From the NCBI RefSeq assembly GCF_017676385.1, contig NZ_JAFFZN010000018.1:62001-126000 (forward strand): a stretch of DNA of 64,000 nucleotides, in the 5' to 3' direction. A program made the position numbers and the translations under genes. Positions 25,080 to 34,165 of this stretch are shown here, piece after piece. Each line of letters begins with the position of its first letter. The first letter of the stretch is position 1. This stretch comes from Streptomyces spirodelae. GTDB lineage: Bacteria > Actinomycetota > Actinomycetes > Streptomycetales > Streptomycetaceae. The notes beneath the pieces were generated by a model. The model saw only the letters and a list, made by a program, of their open reading frames with translations, had not been told where the DNA came from and searched no databases.

Positions 25080-27659
25080 TCAGCTGCCGACGGGGTCGGC
25101 GGCGCGGCCTTCGGTGCGGAACTCCAGCTGCCCGTCCGCGACATCGACCAGCAGCCTGGTGTGCGGCTCCAGATCGCCGCCCAGCAGCATCCGGGAGAGC
25201 CGGTTGTCGACCTCGCGCTGGATGGTCCGGCGCAGCGGACGGGCACCGTACTCCGGCTGGTAGCCCTTGTGCGCCAGCCAGTCCACGGCCGCGGGGGAGA
25301 ACTCGATCTCCAGGTCCTGGGCGTGCACCCGGCGGCGGGTCTCCTCCAGCAGCATGTCGGTGATCCGCCGCAGCTGTGCGTCGTCGAGCTGCCGGAAGAC
25401 CACGATCTCGTCGATACGGTTGAGGAACTCCGGCCGGAAGTGCTCGCGCAGCGGCCGTAGAACGCGCTCCCTCCGGGCGTCCTCGTCGGCCTCCTCCCCG
25501 CCGCCGAAGCCCAGCATCGCCCCGCGCCCGGTGATCGCCTCCGAACCCAGGTTGCTGGTCATCACGATGACGGTGTTGGTGAAGTCGACGGTGCGGCCCT
25601 GCGAGTCGGTGAGCCGTCCGTCGTCCAGCACCTGCAACAGGATGTTGAAGACGTCGGGGTGCGCCTTCTCCACCTCGTCCAGCAGCAGCAGCGAGTACGG
25701 GTTGCGCCGCACTGTCTCGGTGAGCTGCCCCGCCTCGTCGTGCCCCACGTATCCGGGCGGAGCGCCCACCAGCCGGCTGACCGTGTGCCGCTCCTGGTAC
25801 TCGCTCATATCGAGCCGCACCATTTTCTCGTCGGTGCCGAACAAGGACTCGGCCAGCGCCCGGGCCAGCTCCGTCTTGCCGACCCCGGTGGGTCCCAGGA
25901 AGAGGAAGCTGCCGATGGGCCGGTCCGGGCTGGCCAGGCCGGAGCGTGAACGCAGCACCGCGTCGGCGACGGCGGTGACCGCCTCGTCCTGCCCGACGAC
26001 CCGCTGCTGCAGCCGCTCCTCCAGACCCAGCAGCCGGTCCTTCTCCTCCTGGGTGAGATTGCTGACGGGGATGCCGGTCTGGTGGGAGATGATGTCGGCG
26101 ATGTCCTCGACGGTCACCTTCACGATCCGGTCGCCGTGCCGGGCGTCCGGCCGGTGCCCGTCCTGCTCGATGGCCTCCTCCAGCTCGGTGAGCCGGTCGC
26201 GCAGCTGCTTGGCCCGTTCGTAGTCCTCGGCGGCCACCGCCTGGTCCTTGTCGCGGCGCACCTGCTCGGCCTCGCGCTCCAGCGCGCGCACGTCCGTACC
26301 CCGGGTGGCGGTGCGCAGCCGTACCCGGGCGCCCGCCTGGTCCAGCAGGTCGATGGCCTTGTCGGGCAGGTATCGGCCGGTCAGATAGCGGTCGGACATC
26401 TCGACGGCGGCGACGAGCGCCTCGTCGGTGTAGCGCACCTGGTGGTGGGCCTCGTAGCGGTCCCGCAGACCGCGCAGGATCTCGATGGCGTCCGTCACCG
26501 TGGGTTCGGGGACGAGCACCGGCTGGAAACGTCGGGCGAGCGCCGCGTCCTTCTCGATGTACCGGCGGTGCTCCTCCAGCGTCGTGGCGCCGATGACATG
26601 CAGCTCGCCCCGGGAGAGCGGCGGCTTGAGCATGTTGCTGGCGTCCATCGAGCCGCTCTCCCCGCCGCCGCCGGCCCCGACCACAGTGTGCAGCTCGTCG
26701 ATGAAGACGACCAGCTCCTCGGTGTGGGCGCGGATCTCGTCGATGATGCCGGTGAGCCGTTCCTCGAAGTCACCGCGGTAGCGGGTGCCGGCCACGACGG
26801 TGCCGAAGTCGAGCTGCACGACGCGGCGGCCCAGCAGATTGTCGGGCACATCACCGTCGGCGATCCGCTGGGCGAGGCCCTCGACGATGGCGGTCTTCCC
26901 CACGCCCGCCTCGCCGATCAGCACGGGGTTGTTCTTGCCGCGCCGGGCGAGGACCTCCACGGTCTGCTCGATCTGCTCGTCCCGCCCGATCACCGGGTCG
27001 ATCCTGCCCTCGCGGGCCAGCTCGGTCAGATCGCGGCTGTACTTGTCGAGGGTGGGGGTGTTGCTGGGCCGGGCCTCGGGGCCGCCGCGTGCGGGGGTCT
27101 CGGGCCCGCCGCCCTGTCCGGAGCCGGGGCCACCGCGCGGGGTGGCGGAGCGGGGATCGAAGTGTGCCGAGTTGAGGATCTGGCCGGCCGTGGAGTCACG
27201 GTTGGCGGCGAGCGCGACCAGCACGTGTTCGGCGCCGATGTAGGAGGCGCCGCGGGAGCGGGCGATCTCGTGCGCGTCCATGAGCGCCCGCTTGACGGCG
27301 GGGCTGACGGAGAGCGAGTTGCGGGGCTGCCCCTCGCCCACCTCGCGGTCGATCTCGGCGGCGATGGCGTCGGGGTCGGCCCCGGCCTTGGCCACCATGG
27401 TGCGGGTCGGCTCCGCGGTGAGCGCTGCTCGCAGCAGATGCTCGGTGTCCAGGTCGTTGCTGCCGTGCTCGGCGGCGTACGTTGCCGCGTCGGAGACGAG
27501 CTGCCGGGCGGGCTCGCTCATCAGCCGGAGGAAGTCGTAGGAGCGCGGGTCGCTGTAGCGGCCCCCGCCACCGGACCGGGCCTTGCCGAGGAAGCGCGCG
27601 ATGAACTCTTCGAACGGGTCCCGACCGAAGTCCCCGGGACCCATGTATCCGCTGGTCAT
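25080..27659 (-). CDS. ClpC-like AAA+ unfoldase (Clp protease ATP-binding subunit)
   Basis: An 859-residue two-ring unfoldase that feeds substrates to ClpP. Order: unusual Gly-rich N-terminus, Clp_N repeats (about 60-190), Gly/Pro-rich linker, first AAA domain with GEAGVGKT near 247, short coiled M/UVR segment (EDYERAKQLRDRLTELEEAI), second AAA domain with GPTGVGKT near 591, and a C-terminal ClpB_D2-small domain. An LGF tripeptide near 715 marks the ClpP-binding loop, which argues for ClpC rather than ClpB. ATG at 27659 is preferred over an in-frame GC-rich extension reaching 27878. It is probably a second, non-housekeeping ClpC; that is inference. Confidence 0.88.
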   Translation of the reverse strand: MTSGYMGPGDFGRDPFEEFIARFLGKARSGGGGRYSDPRSYDFLRLMSEPARQLVSDAATYAAEHGSNDLDTEHLLRAALTAEPTRTMVAKAGADPDAIAAEIDREVGEGQPRNSLSVSPAVKRALMDAHEIARSRGASYIGAEHVLVALAANRDSTAGQILNSAHFDPRSATPRGGPGSGQGGGPETPARGGPEARPSNTPTLDKYSRDLTELAREGRIDPVIGRDEQIEQTVEVLARRGKNNPVLIGEAGVGKTAIVEGLAQRIADGDVPDNLLGRRVVQLDFGTVVAGTRYRGDFEERLTGIIDEIRAHTEELVVFIDELHTVVGAGGGGESGSMDASNMLKPPLSRGELHVIGATTLEEHRRYIEKDAALARRFQPVLVPEPTVTDAIEILRGLRDRYEAHHQVRYTDEALVAAVEMSDRYLTGRYLPDKAIDLLDQAGARVRLRTATRGTDVRALEREAEQVRRDKDQAVAAEDYERAKQLRDRLTELEEAIEQDGHRPDARHGDRIVKVTVEDIADIISHQTGIPVSNLTQEEKDRLLGLEERLQQRVVGQDEAVTAVADAVLRSRSGLASPDRPIGSFLFLGPTGVGKTELARALAESLFGTDEKMVRLDMSEYQERHTVSRLVGAPPGYVGHDEAGQLTETVRRNPYSLLLLDEVEKAHPDVFNILLQVLDDGRLTDSQGRTVDFTNTVIVMTSNLGSEAITGRGAMLGFGGGEEADEDARRERVLRPLREHFRPEFLNRIDEIVVFRQLDDAQLRRITDMLLEETRRRVHAQDLEIEFSPAAVDWLAHKGYQPEYGARPLRRTIQREVDNRLSRMLLGGDLEPHTRLLVDVADGQLEFRTEGRAADPVGS

Positions 27660-28139
27660 AGTGGATCCGTCCCGCTGACCCGACCGAGCCGGGCCACGCT
27701 GTGCCGACTTGGAGTGGCTACTCGTGCGGGGGTTCCCAGGTGTGCCGGTGTGACACGTGGGCTGGATTTTCGCGGGTGGGGGAGCGGCTGTCGGAGCAGG
27801 GCCACCGGGGTGGCAGCCGTCCGTCGCCGACCCCTGCCATTCACCCGTATGGGTGAAGCCGGACGGATGAAACCGCACCGGTCATCGCGCCCGCGCTCCC
27901 GCACAAGCGTTCGCAACCGCATACAGTGCCGCTTCGGGCCGACGGCCGGATGGCGTCCGGATGGCTCACGGCCCCTGCCTCCCGGCGGCGTGTCCGGTGT
28001 GATGAATCCCTCGGTCCTCTTTGATGGTTGACAGTAATTGATTCGTGATGAATGACATCGGTGATTCGGGGCAGAGGCCGCCACAGGCCGGGACTCCCCG
28101 GTCTGATGGTTTCCCAATATGACCGCAAAGGATGAACGC
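27660..28139. other. 480-bp divergent intergenic region between clp-like and BCCT genes
   Basis: No gene is seen here. Near the clp side, GAGT-GGCT-ACTC (27712-27723) is a short dyad vaguely like an HspR HAIR site but with wrong spacing. The right part (28020-28060) is locally AT-rich and holds a consensus TTGACA. Confidence 0.5.
28028..28033 (+). promoter_or_regulatory. Consensus -35 TTGACA upstream of the BCCT gene
   Basis: A perfect TTGACA stands at 28028 in an AT-rich patch with repeated GATTCG words (28040 and 28062); a clear -10 is not obvious (AATGAC at about 17 bp). It probably belongs to an osmotically controlled promoter of the transporter gene. Confidence 0.35.
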
Positions 28140-29900
28140 GTGGCTGCGCAGACAACGGCCAGAACATCTGACCAGAAGCCGGGGCCGAAGCCTCCGGCGC
28201 CGCCGGGGGGTGGTTCGATCGCGCCGTGGGTCTTCTATCCGTCGGCCATTGTCATCCTGATCTTCGTGCTCTACGCCGTGATCGGCCAGGACACGGCCGC
28301 GGAGCAGGTGCAGACCGTCCAGGACAAGATCGTCGGCAACCTGAGCTGGTTCTACATGGCTCTGGTGTCACTCTTCGTGATCTTCGTCATCTGGATCGGT
28401 ATCGGCCGCTACGGAGACATCAAGCTCGGCAAGGACAACGAGAAGCCGGAGTTCAGCGCCGGCTCCTGGTTCGCCATGCTGTTCGCGGCCGGTATGGGCA
28501 TCGGCCTGGTCTTCTGGGGCGTCGCCGAGCCGCTGAACTTCTTCCACGCGCCCAGGCCCGGCGTCGGCAAGGGCGCGCCTGACCGCGAAGAGTTCGCCAT
28601 GGTGCAGACCTTCCTGCACTGGGGCATCCACCCGTGGGCCATCTACGTCGTGGTCGGCCTGGCCGTCGCCTACTCGGTGCACCGCAAGGGACGCCCCGTC
28701 TCCATCCGCTGGGCCCTGGAGCCGATCTTCGGTGACAAGGTGAAGGGCTTCTGGGGCAACGTCATCGACACGGTCGCGATCGTCGGCACCCTCTTCGGCG
28801 TGGCGACCTCGCTGGGTCTCGGCGTGATGCAGATCGCCAGCGGCATGAACTTCCTCGGCTGGGTGGACGACCCCAACAGCAAGGGGCTGCTGGTCCTGCT
28901 GATCGCCTGCATCACCGCCGCCGCGACGACCTCGGTGGTCTCCGGCATCGGCAAGGGCATCAAGTGGCTGTCCAACATCAACATGGGTGTGGCAGCGATC
29001 ATCATGCTCTTCGTGCTGATCGCGGGCCCGACGGTGTTCATCCTCAACGGACTGGCCCAGGACGTCGGCGGCTACCTGCAGAACCTGCTCCAGCTCAGCT
29101 TCGACACCGGCGCCTCGTACGGCGAGGAAGGCACCAGCTGGGTCAACGGCTGGACCGTCTTCTACTGGGGCTGGTGGATCTCCTGGGCGCCGTTCGTCGG
29201 CATCTTCATCGCCCGGATCTCCCGCGGCCGTACCGTCCGCGAGTTCGTCTGCGGCGTTCTGCTGGTGCCCACCCTGCTGACGTTCGTCTGGTTCGCCATC
29301 TTCGGTGGCACCGGGCTGTTCCAGCAGATGAACGGCAAGCACAACTACGTGCACGACGGTGTGGTCAGCACCAACAACGCGCTCTTCGAGATGCTGGACA
29401 CACTCCCCGGCGGCAAGTTCGTGGCCGGAGTGTCGATCCTGCTGATCGTGCTGTTCTTCGTCACCTCCTCCGACTCCGGCTCGTACGTGGTCGACATGCT
29501 GGCCTCGGGCGGCGACCCGAACCCGCCGGTGTGGAGCCGGGTGTTCTGGGCGATCGCCGAGGGGGCCGTGGCCATCGCCCTGCTGCTCGCTTCCGACCTG
29601 CAGGGCGGAGCCGCCTCGCTGAACACGCTGAAGACGGCGGCCATTGTCATCGCGCTGCCGTTCAGCATCGTGATGATCGGCATGTGCATCGCCACCCTGA
29701 AGTCCTTCCATCAGGAGCGGCAGGCATATCTGAAGGCCAAGGAGCAGAAGCAGCAGGAGGAGCTGATCGACCAGACCGTGGCTGCCATCGAGGACAGCCT
29801 GGAGGGCGGGACGCTCTCCGATGCAGTCGAGTCCTCCAAGAGCACCTCGGGCGAGTCCTCCAAGAGCACATCGGGCAAGAAGGGCGAGGACGAGAGCTAG
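28140..29900 (+). CDS. BCCT-family betaine/carnitine/choline transporter
   Basis: A secondary transporter of about 586 residues with twelve predicted membrane helices. The glycine-rich helix AAGMGIGLVFWGVAEPL and the tryptophan box WGWWISWAPFVGIF identify the BCCT family and the osmolyte-uptake BetP/OpuD branch. The GMGIG form is that of sodium-coupled betaine carriers. A cytoplasmic C-terminal tail is charged and contains two SSKSTSG repeats, where osmosensing tails lie in BetP. GTG at 28140 has AAAGGA eight bases upstream; the in-frame ATG at 28119 has no ribosome-binding site. Confidence 0.9.
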   Translation: MAAQTTARTSDQKPGPKPPAPPGGGSIAPWVFYPSAIVILIFVLYAVIGQDTAAEQVQTVQDKIVGNLSWFYMALVSLFVIFVIWIGIGRYGDIKLGKDNEKPEFSAGSWFAMLFAAGMGIGLVFWGVAEPLNFFHAPRPGVGKGAPDREEFAMVQTFLHWGIHPWAIYVVVGLAVAYSVHRKGRPVSIRWALEPIFGDKVKGFWGNVIDTVAIVGTLFGVATSLGLGVMQIASGMNFLGWVDDPNSKGLLVLLIACITAAATTSVVSGIGKGIKWLSNINMGVAAIIMLFVLIAGPTVFILNGLAQDVGGYLQNLLQLSFDTGASYGEEGTSWVNGWTVFYWGWWISWAPFVGIFIARISRGRTVREFVCGVLLVPTLLTFVWFAIFGGTGLFQQMNGKHNYVHDGVVSTNNALFEMLDTLPGGKFVAGVSILLIVLFFVTSSDSGSYVVDMLASGGDPNPPVWSRVFWAIAEGAVAIALLLASDLQGGAASLNTLKTAAIVIALPFSIVMIGMCIATLKSFHQERQAYLKAKEQKQQEELIDQTVAAIEDSLEGGTLSDAVESSKSTSGESSKSTSGKKGEDES

Positions 29901-29922
29901 CGCTCCGCCGTCGCCTTCCGGT

Positions 29923-29957
29923 GCCGAGGCCGCAGCCTTCCGGGCTGCGGCCTCGGC
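29923..29957 (+). terminator. Terminator hairpin after the BCCT gene
   Basis: GCCGAGGCCGCAGCC and GGCTGCGGCCTCGGC form a perfect 15 bp stem with a five-base loop, 23 bp after the BCCT stop codon. Confidence 0.75.
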
Positions 29958-30125
29958 CGTGTCCGCCGGGGCCGGGGCTCGGCTGTCAGCTGTCCGCCAG
30001 GAGAGAGGCTGCGGCTTCTGGCCCGCGGGCCTGCGGGTCTCCGGCCTGCGGCCTGCGAGGTCGGAGGCGGGCGGCTACGTCCGGGTGGTTCCGGGGTCCG
30101 GGGCGGCCGCTGGGCGGCGCGGAGG

Positions 30126-30144
30126 GGTACCGGTGACCGGTACC
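30126..30144. promoter_or_regulatory. Perfect palindrome upstream of trkH-like gene
   Basis: GGTACCGG-TGA-CCGGTACC is a perfect inverted repeat about 70 bp before the potassium-channel-like gene and may be an operator. The remainder of the 314-bp gap (29901-30214) is GC-rich with only the BCCT terminator recognisable. Confidence 0.4.
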
Positions 30145-30214
30145 GCTGACGTATTGCTTATCGTCTCCCGGTGCGAACAATCGTGGTACCTGTCTGCGGG
30201 GCGGAGGACTGGCT

Positions 30215-31561
30215 GTGGTGACCCGGTGGCGGCCACGTGTGCGGCACCCGGCGCAGATGGTCGTGGCCGGCTTCGCCGTGGCGATCGCGCTGGGGACCGG
30301 CCTGCTGATGCTGCCCGTCGCCAAGGCCGGGGCCGGCTCGGCGTCAGCCCTCGAGGCGCTGTTCACCTCCACCTCCGCGGTGTGCGTGACAGGGCTGATC
30401 GTGGTCGACACCCCCGACTACTGGAGCGGCTTCGGCCAGACGGTGATTCTGGCGCTGATCCAGGTCGGCGGGCTCGGGATCATGACCTTTTCCTCCTGGC
30501 TGGTGCTGCTGCTCTCCCACCGCCGTATGGGACTGAAGGCCCGCCTGACCGCCGCCACCGAGACCAAGACGCTGGGCCTGGGCGACGTACGGACGGTCGT
30601 GGTCCGGGTGGTCAAGGTCAGCCTGCTGCTGGAAGCCGTCACCGCGGCGATCCTGACCGTCCGGCTGGCGATTTCCTATGACGAGCCCTGGCCGCGAGCG
30701 GTGTGGCTGGGTGTCTTCCACGCCGTGTCGGCGTTCAACAACGCCGGGTTCGCGCTCTACTCCGACAGCCTGATGGGCTTTGTCACCGACCCGTGGATCT
30801 GCCTGCCGATAGCGGGGGCCGTCATCGCCGGTGGCCTCGGCTTCCCGGTGCTGTTCGAGCTGCGCCGCAGGTTCCGCAAACCGCGCTCCTGGTCCCTGCA
30901 CACCAAGATCGTGCTCAGCGCCTCCGCGATCTTCCTGATCTGCGGCAGCGCTTTCATCACCGCGCTCGAATGGCGCAACCCGGCGACGCTGGGCAGGCTG
31001 GACGCGCCGGACAAGCTTCTCGCCGGGTTCTTCCAGGGGGTGATGCCCCGCACGGCCGGCTTCAACAGCGTCGACATCTCCCAGATGAACCCGGCCACCT
31101 GGCTCGGCACGGACGTACTGATGTTCGTCGGCGGCGCCAGCGCGGGCACGGCCGGCGGTATCAAGGTGACCACTTTCGCCGTACTGTTCTTCGTGATCTA
31201 CGCCGAGATCCGGGGCGAGGGCGCGGTCGACATCTTCCGCCGCCGCCTACCCGGCGACATCCAGCGCCAGGCTCTGACCGTGGTCCTGCTGTCAGTGGCG
31301 GCCGTCGCCGTCTCGACACTGGTCTTCATGGTCTTCACCGACTTCAGCCTGGACAAGTCGCTGTTCGAGGTCACCTCGGCCTTCGGCACCGTGGGCCTGT
31401 CCACCGGCATCACGATGGGGCTGCCGGGCGGGGAGCAGGTCCTGCTGACCGCGCTGATGTTCCTCGGCCGCCTCGGCCCCATCACCATCGCATCCGCGCT
31501 CGCCCTGCGACTGCGCGTCCGTATGTACGACCTTCCCGAGGAGCGACCCGTCATTGGTTAG
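30215..31561 (+). CDS. TrkH/KtrB-family potassium uptake membrane subunit
   Basis: A 448-residue channel-like transporter built of four membrane-pore-membrane units. The four filter segments are visible: SAVCVTGL, AFNNAGF, MPRTAGFN and TVGLSTG, whose glycines line the potassium pore. It works with the cytosolic nucleotide-binding subunit encoded next, whose TTG start overlaps this stop. GTG at 30215 has GGAGG seven bases upstream. Length and short N-terminus fit the KtrB type rather than the longer enterobacterial TrkH. Coupling ions cannot be told. Confidence 0.92.
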   Translation: MVTRWRPRVRHPAQMVVAGFAVAIALGTGLLMLPVAKAGAGSASALEALFTSTSAVCVTGLIVVDTPDYWSGFGQTVILALIQVGGLGIMTFSSWLVLLLSHRRMGLKARLTAATETKTLGLGDVRTVVVRVVKVSLLLEAVTAAILTVRLAISYDEPWPRAVWLGVFHAVSAFNNAGFALYSDSLMGFVTDPWICLPIAGAVIAGGLGFPVLFELRRRFRKPRSWSLHTKIVLSASAIFLICGSAFITALEWRNPATLGRLDAPDKLLAGFFQGVMPRTAGFNSVDISQMNPATWLGTDVLMFVGGASAGTAGGIKVTTFAVLFFVIYAEIRGEGAVDIFRRRLPGDIQRQALTVVLLSVAAVAVSTLVFMVFTDFSLDKSLFEVTSAFGTVGLSTGITMGLPGGEQVLLTALMFLGRLGPITIASALALRLRVRMYDLPEERPVIG

Positions 31562-32243
31562 GAACCGCACCCCCAGGAACCGCCGGAGCTCTCGCCAGGA
31601 CGCCGTGGTCGTCATCGGGCTCGGCCGCTTCGGCCGTTCCCTGGCACTCGAACTCGCGGACGAGGACACCGAGGTCCTCGGCATCGACGAGAATCCCGAG
31701 GTGGTCCAGCTCCTCTCCGGTTCCCTCACCCACGCCGTGCGGGCCGACTCCACCAAGGAGGACGCCCTGCGCCAGCTCGCGGTCCACGAGTTCGACCGGG
31801 CGGTCGTCGCCATCGGCACCGACCTGGAAGCCAGCATCCTCACCGCCTCGCTGCTGATCTCCTTCGGCATCGAGAACGTGTGGGCCAAGGCCACCAGCGA
31901 GGCCCACGGCCGCATCCTCACCCAGCTCGGCGTGCAGCACGTCGTCTACCCCGAGCACGACATGGGCCAGCGGGTCGCCCACCTCGTGCGCGGCCGCATG
32001 CTCGACTACATCGAGTTCGAGGACGACTTCGCGATGGTCAAGACCGACCCGCCCACCGCCATCCTCGACGTCCCGCTCTCCAGCAGCGCCGTCCGCACCC
32101 GCTACGGCATCACCGTCGTCGCCATCAAGCGCCCCGGGGAAGGCTTCACCTACGCCACCCCGGACACGGTCGTGCGGGCCGACGACACCGTCATCGTGGC
32201 GGGCCGGACCCGGGCCACCGAACGCTTCAGCGAACTGCGCTGA
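31554..32243 (+). CDS. TrkA/KtrA-family potassium channel regulatory subunit
   Basis: A 229-residue cytosolic gating subunit. The RCK N-domain has the dinucleotide motif VIGLGRFGRSLA at residues 20-31, an acidic second strand (GIDEN) and a C-terminal TrkA-C ligand-binding domain from about residue 145 (LDVPLSSSAVRTRYGITVVAI). It binds ATP/NAD-type ligands and controls opening of the membrane subunit encoded upstream. The TTG start at 31554 overlaps the previous gene by eight bases, which supports co-translation in equal amounts. Confidence 0.92.
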   Translation: MVRNRTPRNRRSSRQDAVVVIGLGRFGRSLALELADEDTEVLGIDENPEVVQLLSGSLTHAVRADSTKEDALRQLAVHEFDRAVVAIGTDLEASILTASLLISFGIENVWAKATSEAHGRILTQLGVQHVVYPEHDMGQRVAHLVRGRMLDYIEFEDDFAMVKTDPPTAILDVPLSSSAVRTRYGITVVAIKRPGEGFTYATPDTVVRADDTVIVAGRTRATERFSELR

Positions 32244-32305
32244 CCTCGGGCGACCCAGGCGGGACGCGCTCGGGGAAAGCCTTCTCCGCTCTTCGGATCG
32301 CTCCT

Positions 32306-32329
32306 GTTTCAGGCCGGAACCTTGGGCAC
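32306..32329 (+). promoter_or_regulatory. Sigma-B-like promoter before the KGG peptide gene
   Basis: GTTTC at 32306 and GGGCAC at 32324 are spaced like the GTTT-N14-GGGTAC promoters of actinomycete general-stress sigma factors, 52 bp before the ATG. The -10 differs from the consensus by one base. Confidence 0.35.
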
Positions 32330-32381
32330 CCGCCCGCCGAACCAGACAGCCGCATTCGACGCAAAGAAGGAGAAATCGGCC

Positions 32382-32480
32382 ATGGCTGAGAACCCGGGCA
32401 ACTTCGCGAACGACCCGCAGCGGGCTGCCGAGGCCGGTCAGAAGGGCGGCCGGACCAGCGGAGGCGGACAGGGCGGCTGA
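32382..32480 (+). CDS. Short KGG-motif stress peptide
   Basis: A 32-residue glycine-rich hydrophilic peptide (starting MAENPGNFANDP, ending with QKGGRTSGGGQGG). AEAGQKGG is the repeat unit of the KGG family (stress-induced proteins such as B. subtilis GsiB); here there is one full copy. AGGAG stands nine bases before the ATG at 32382. The downstream triple hairpin and upstream sigma-B-like promoter suggest a self-standing, strongly terminated small gene. It probably acts in desiccation, osmotic or general stress; no enzymatic function is expected. Confidence 0.75.
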   Translation: MAENPGNFANDPQRAAEAGQKGGRTSGGGQGG

Positions 32481-32495
32481 ATCGGCCACCTGTCA

Positions 32496-32619
32496 GGAGG
32501 CGCACACGCCTCCGTCCGCTGATGACCGGTGGGCTGCCCGCCAGAGCGCGGGCAGCCCACCGTCGTGCCGCGGCGCGGACCGGCAGTCCCGGCAGGCTGG
32601 GCAGCACCGGGACTGCCGG
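32496..32619. terminator. Three successive hairpins between convergent genes
   Basis: Stem 1 is GGAGGCG/CGCCTCC (32496-32513). Stem 2 is a 14 bp stem starting GGTGGGCTGC (32528-32541 with 32548-32561). Stem 3 is CCGGCAGTCCCGG/CCGGGACTGCCGG (32580-32592 with 32607-32619). They fill the gap between the KGG gene and the convergent PAP2 gene. Confidence 0.7.
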
Positions 32620-32705
32620 CCCGCGCAGCCTAGGCGCCGCGCGGCTGCCCGCCAAAGGGGCGCACCGGCGGGGCTTCCACCGGCCTTCGCACGTGTGACG
32701 TGTGC

Positions 32706-33692
32706 TCACCGATGCGGCGGTGGTCGGCGCCGCGGCGGCCGCCGCGCGGACGCGCCGGGCCCCTCGGGCCTCTCCGCCGCTGCCGGCCTCTCGGCAGCGG
32801 CTGTCGGCCCCTCCGTCGCTGCCGGCCTCCCGGATGCTGTCGGCCGGGTGGGTGAGGCCGTCGTCCCGGATGCCGACCGGTCGGCCGAGACCAGGGCACG
32901 GTGGCGGAGCCGGGTGATCCGGTGCGCGCAGAACCGGCCGGTCCACTGCAGGAGTGCGCACACGGCGAGGACGGCGACGGCCGCGGCCGCGTCGCCCCAG
33001 AAGTGGTTGGCCGTCACGACGATCACCACCAGCGTCAGCAGTGGATGCGCGAGCACCAGCCAGCGCACCCGGCGGCGGCTCACCCGGATGACGACCACGG
33101 CGACGAGCACCGCCCAGGCCACATGCACGGAAGGCACTGCGGACAGCTCGTCGGCCACCACGCTCCCCGGGCCGCTGTCGTAGACCGACTGCCCGTACCG
33201 CTCGGCCGTGTCGGCGAACCCGAGCTCCGTCACCAGCCGCGGCGGCGCCACGGCGACCAGCTGCACCAGCAGCGAGACGACCGTGACCAGCACGGTGTAG
33301 GTGCGCACCCGGGCATAGGCCGGGCGGTGCCGCCAGTACAGCCACACCAGCAGCGCTGCCATCGCACCGAAGTGCATCACGGCGTAGTAGTAGTTGGCGG
33401 CCTGCACCAGCCATGGGTGCGGCAGTACGGCCTGCTGCCAGTCCACCTCGTCGGGCAGCCGGAGGCGCTGCTCCCAGCGGTAGATCCACTCGGCCCGGTC
33501 GACGGCGACGTGCAGATCGCCGGCCGACATCCGCGCCGGGATCTGCCAGATGAGGAAGACCGAGGAGATGATCGCGGCCTCCCGCAGCAGGATCGGTGCC
33601 CGGGGCCAGCGCCGGCGCCACAGCGGCAGGCTCAGCGCCAGGAGGACCAGCGGCACTCCGGCGGTCACAAGCCAGGGTCCGGCTGCTCCCAC
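32706..33692 (-). CDS. PAP2-superfamily membrane phosphatase/inositolphosphotransferase-like
   Basis: A membrane protein of about 328 residues with six hydrophobic helices. The lipid-phosphate-phosphatase motifs are reduced: PSVHVAWA in place of PSGH, and NHFWGDAAAA carrying the HxxxD catalytic pair. This form is common in the actinobacterial branch related to inositol phosphoceramide synthases. The C-terminal 75 residues are a proline/alanine/arginine-rich tail with AAAERP repeats, probably disordered and cytoplasmic. GTG at 33692 gives a compact N-terminus; GTG at 33773 would add 27 residues. The substrate is probably a lipid phosphate or phosphatidylinositol, by family only. Confidence 0.75.
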   Translation of the reverse strand: MGAAGPWLVTAGVPLVLLALSLPLWRRRWPRAPILLREAAIISSVFLIWQIPARMSAGDLHVAVDRAEWIYRWEQRLRLPDEVDWQQAVLPHPWLVQAANYYYAVMHFGAMAALLVWLYWRHRPAYARVRTYTVLVTVVSLLVQLVAVAPPRLVTELGFADTAERYGQSVYDSGPGSVVADELSAVPSVHVAWAVLVAVVVIRVSRRRVRWLVLAHPLLTLVVIVVTANHFWGDAAAAVAVLAVCALLQWTGRFCAHRITRLRHRALVSADRSASGTTASPTRPTASGRPAATEGPTAAAERPAAAERPEGPGASARRPPRRRPPPHR

Positions 33693-33988
33693 CGACAACG
33701 GCTCCCACTCCCTCCTGGCCCGCGGCTTTCCGGCGGCCCGGTGAGTCGCACACCACAGGAACGGGGCACCCACCGTCCCTCATGGTGGCGGTGCCGATGG
33801 ACAACTCGGATGATTGGTCGGTACCCCGGCGTTCCGCCACTCGCAAACAGGACACCCGAAGAGCGGATACGACGAGTGACTTCTCCGCGCTCATCACCGG
33901 GTGCGGAGCGGGTCGGGTACGGCCATACTGAGGCGAGTCGGAGCGGTACCGCCGCCTCGCGAGAGGTGCTCCGGGAGGACACGGGGTC

Positions 33989-34099
33989 ATGACGAACGAA
34001 CAGCGCAGGGAAGCGTATCTGCGGCAGGCCGGCCGACGGGAGCTGACGCACCGCCAGCGGCGCCGCATGCTGAAGAAAGCCCGCCAGGGCAAGGAGTAG
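33989..34099 (+). CDS. Short basic hypothetical protein (36 residues)
   Basis: A small ORF with ATG at 33989 and GGGAGG ten bases upstream encodes a highly basic, helical peptide (starts MTNEQRREAYLRQAG, then LTHRQRRRMLKKARQ). More than a third of its residues are Arg or Lys. Short Arg-rich proteins of this look recur in Streptomyces and may bind nucleic acid or ribosomes, but no family can be named. It precedes the HAD phosphatase gene by 66 bp and could share its transcript. Confidence 0.5.
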   Translation: MTNEQRREAYLRQAGRRELTHRQRRRMLKKARQGKE

Positions 34100-34165
34100 C
34101 GGGCCAGGGCGGGCCGCGCCCTCGTCCGTGCGGATCGAAGCAGTCGGGAGAGAAGTGAGGCGACC

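Noticed and set aside
27708..27725. HspR HAIR element upstream of the ClpC-like gene
   Set aside because: The GAGT...ACTC dyad has a 4-base spacer instead of 7 and imperfect outer arms.
27909..27920. ClgR-type site (GTTCGC...GC) in the Clp leader
   Set aside because: Only one half matches and the spacing to the second half is wrong; too weak to annotate.
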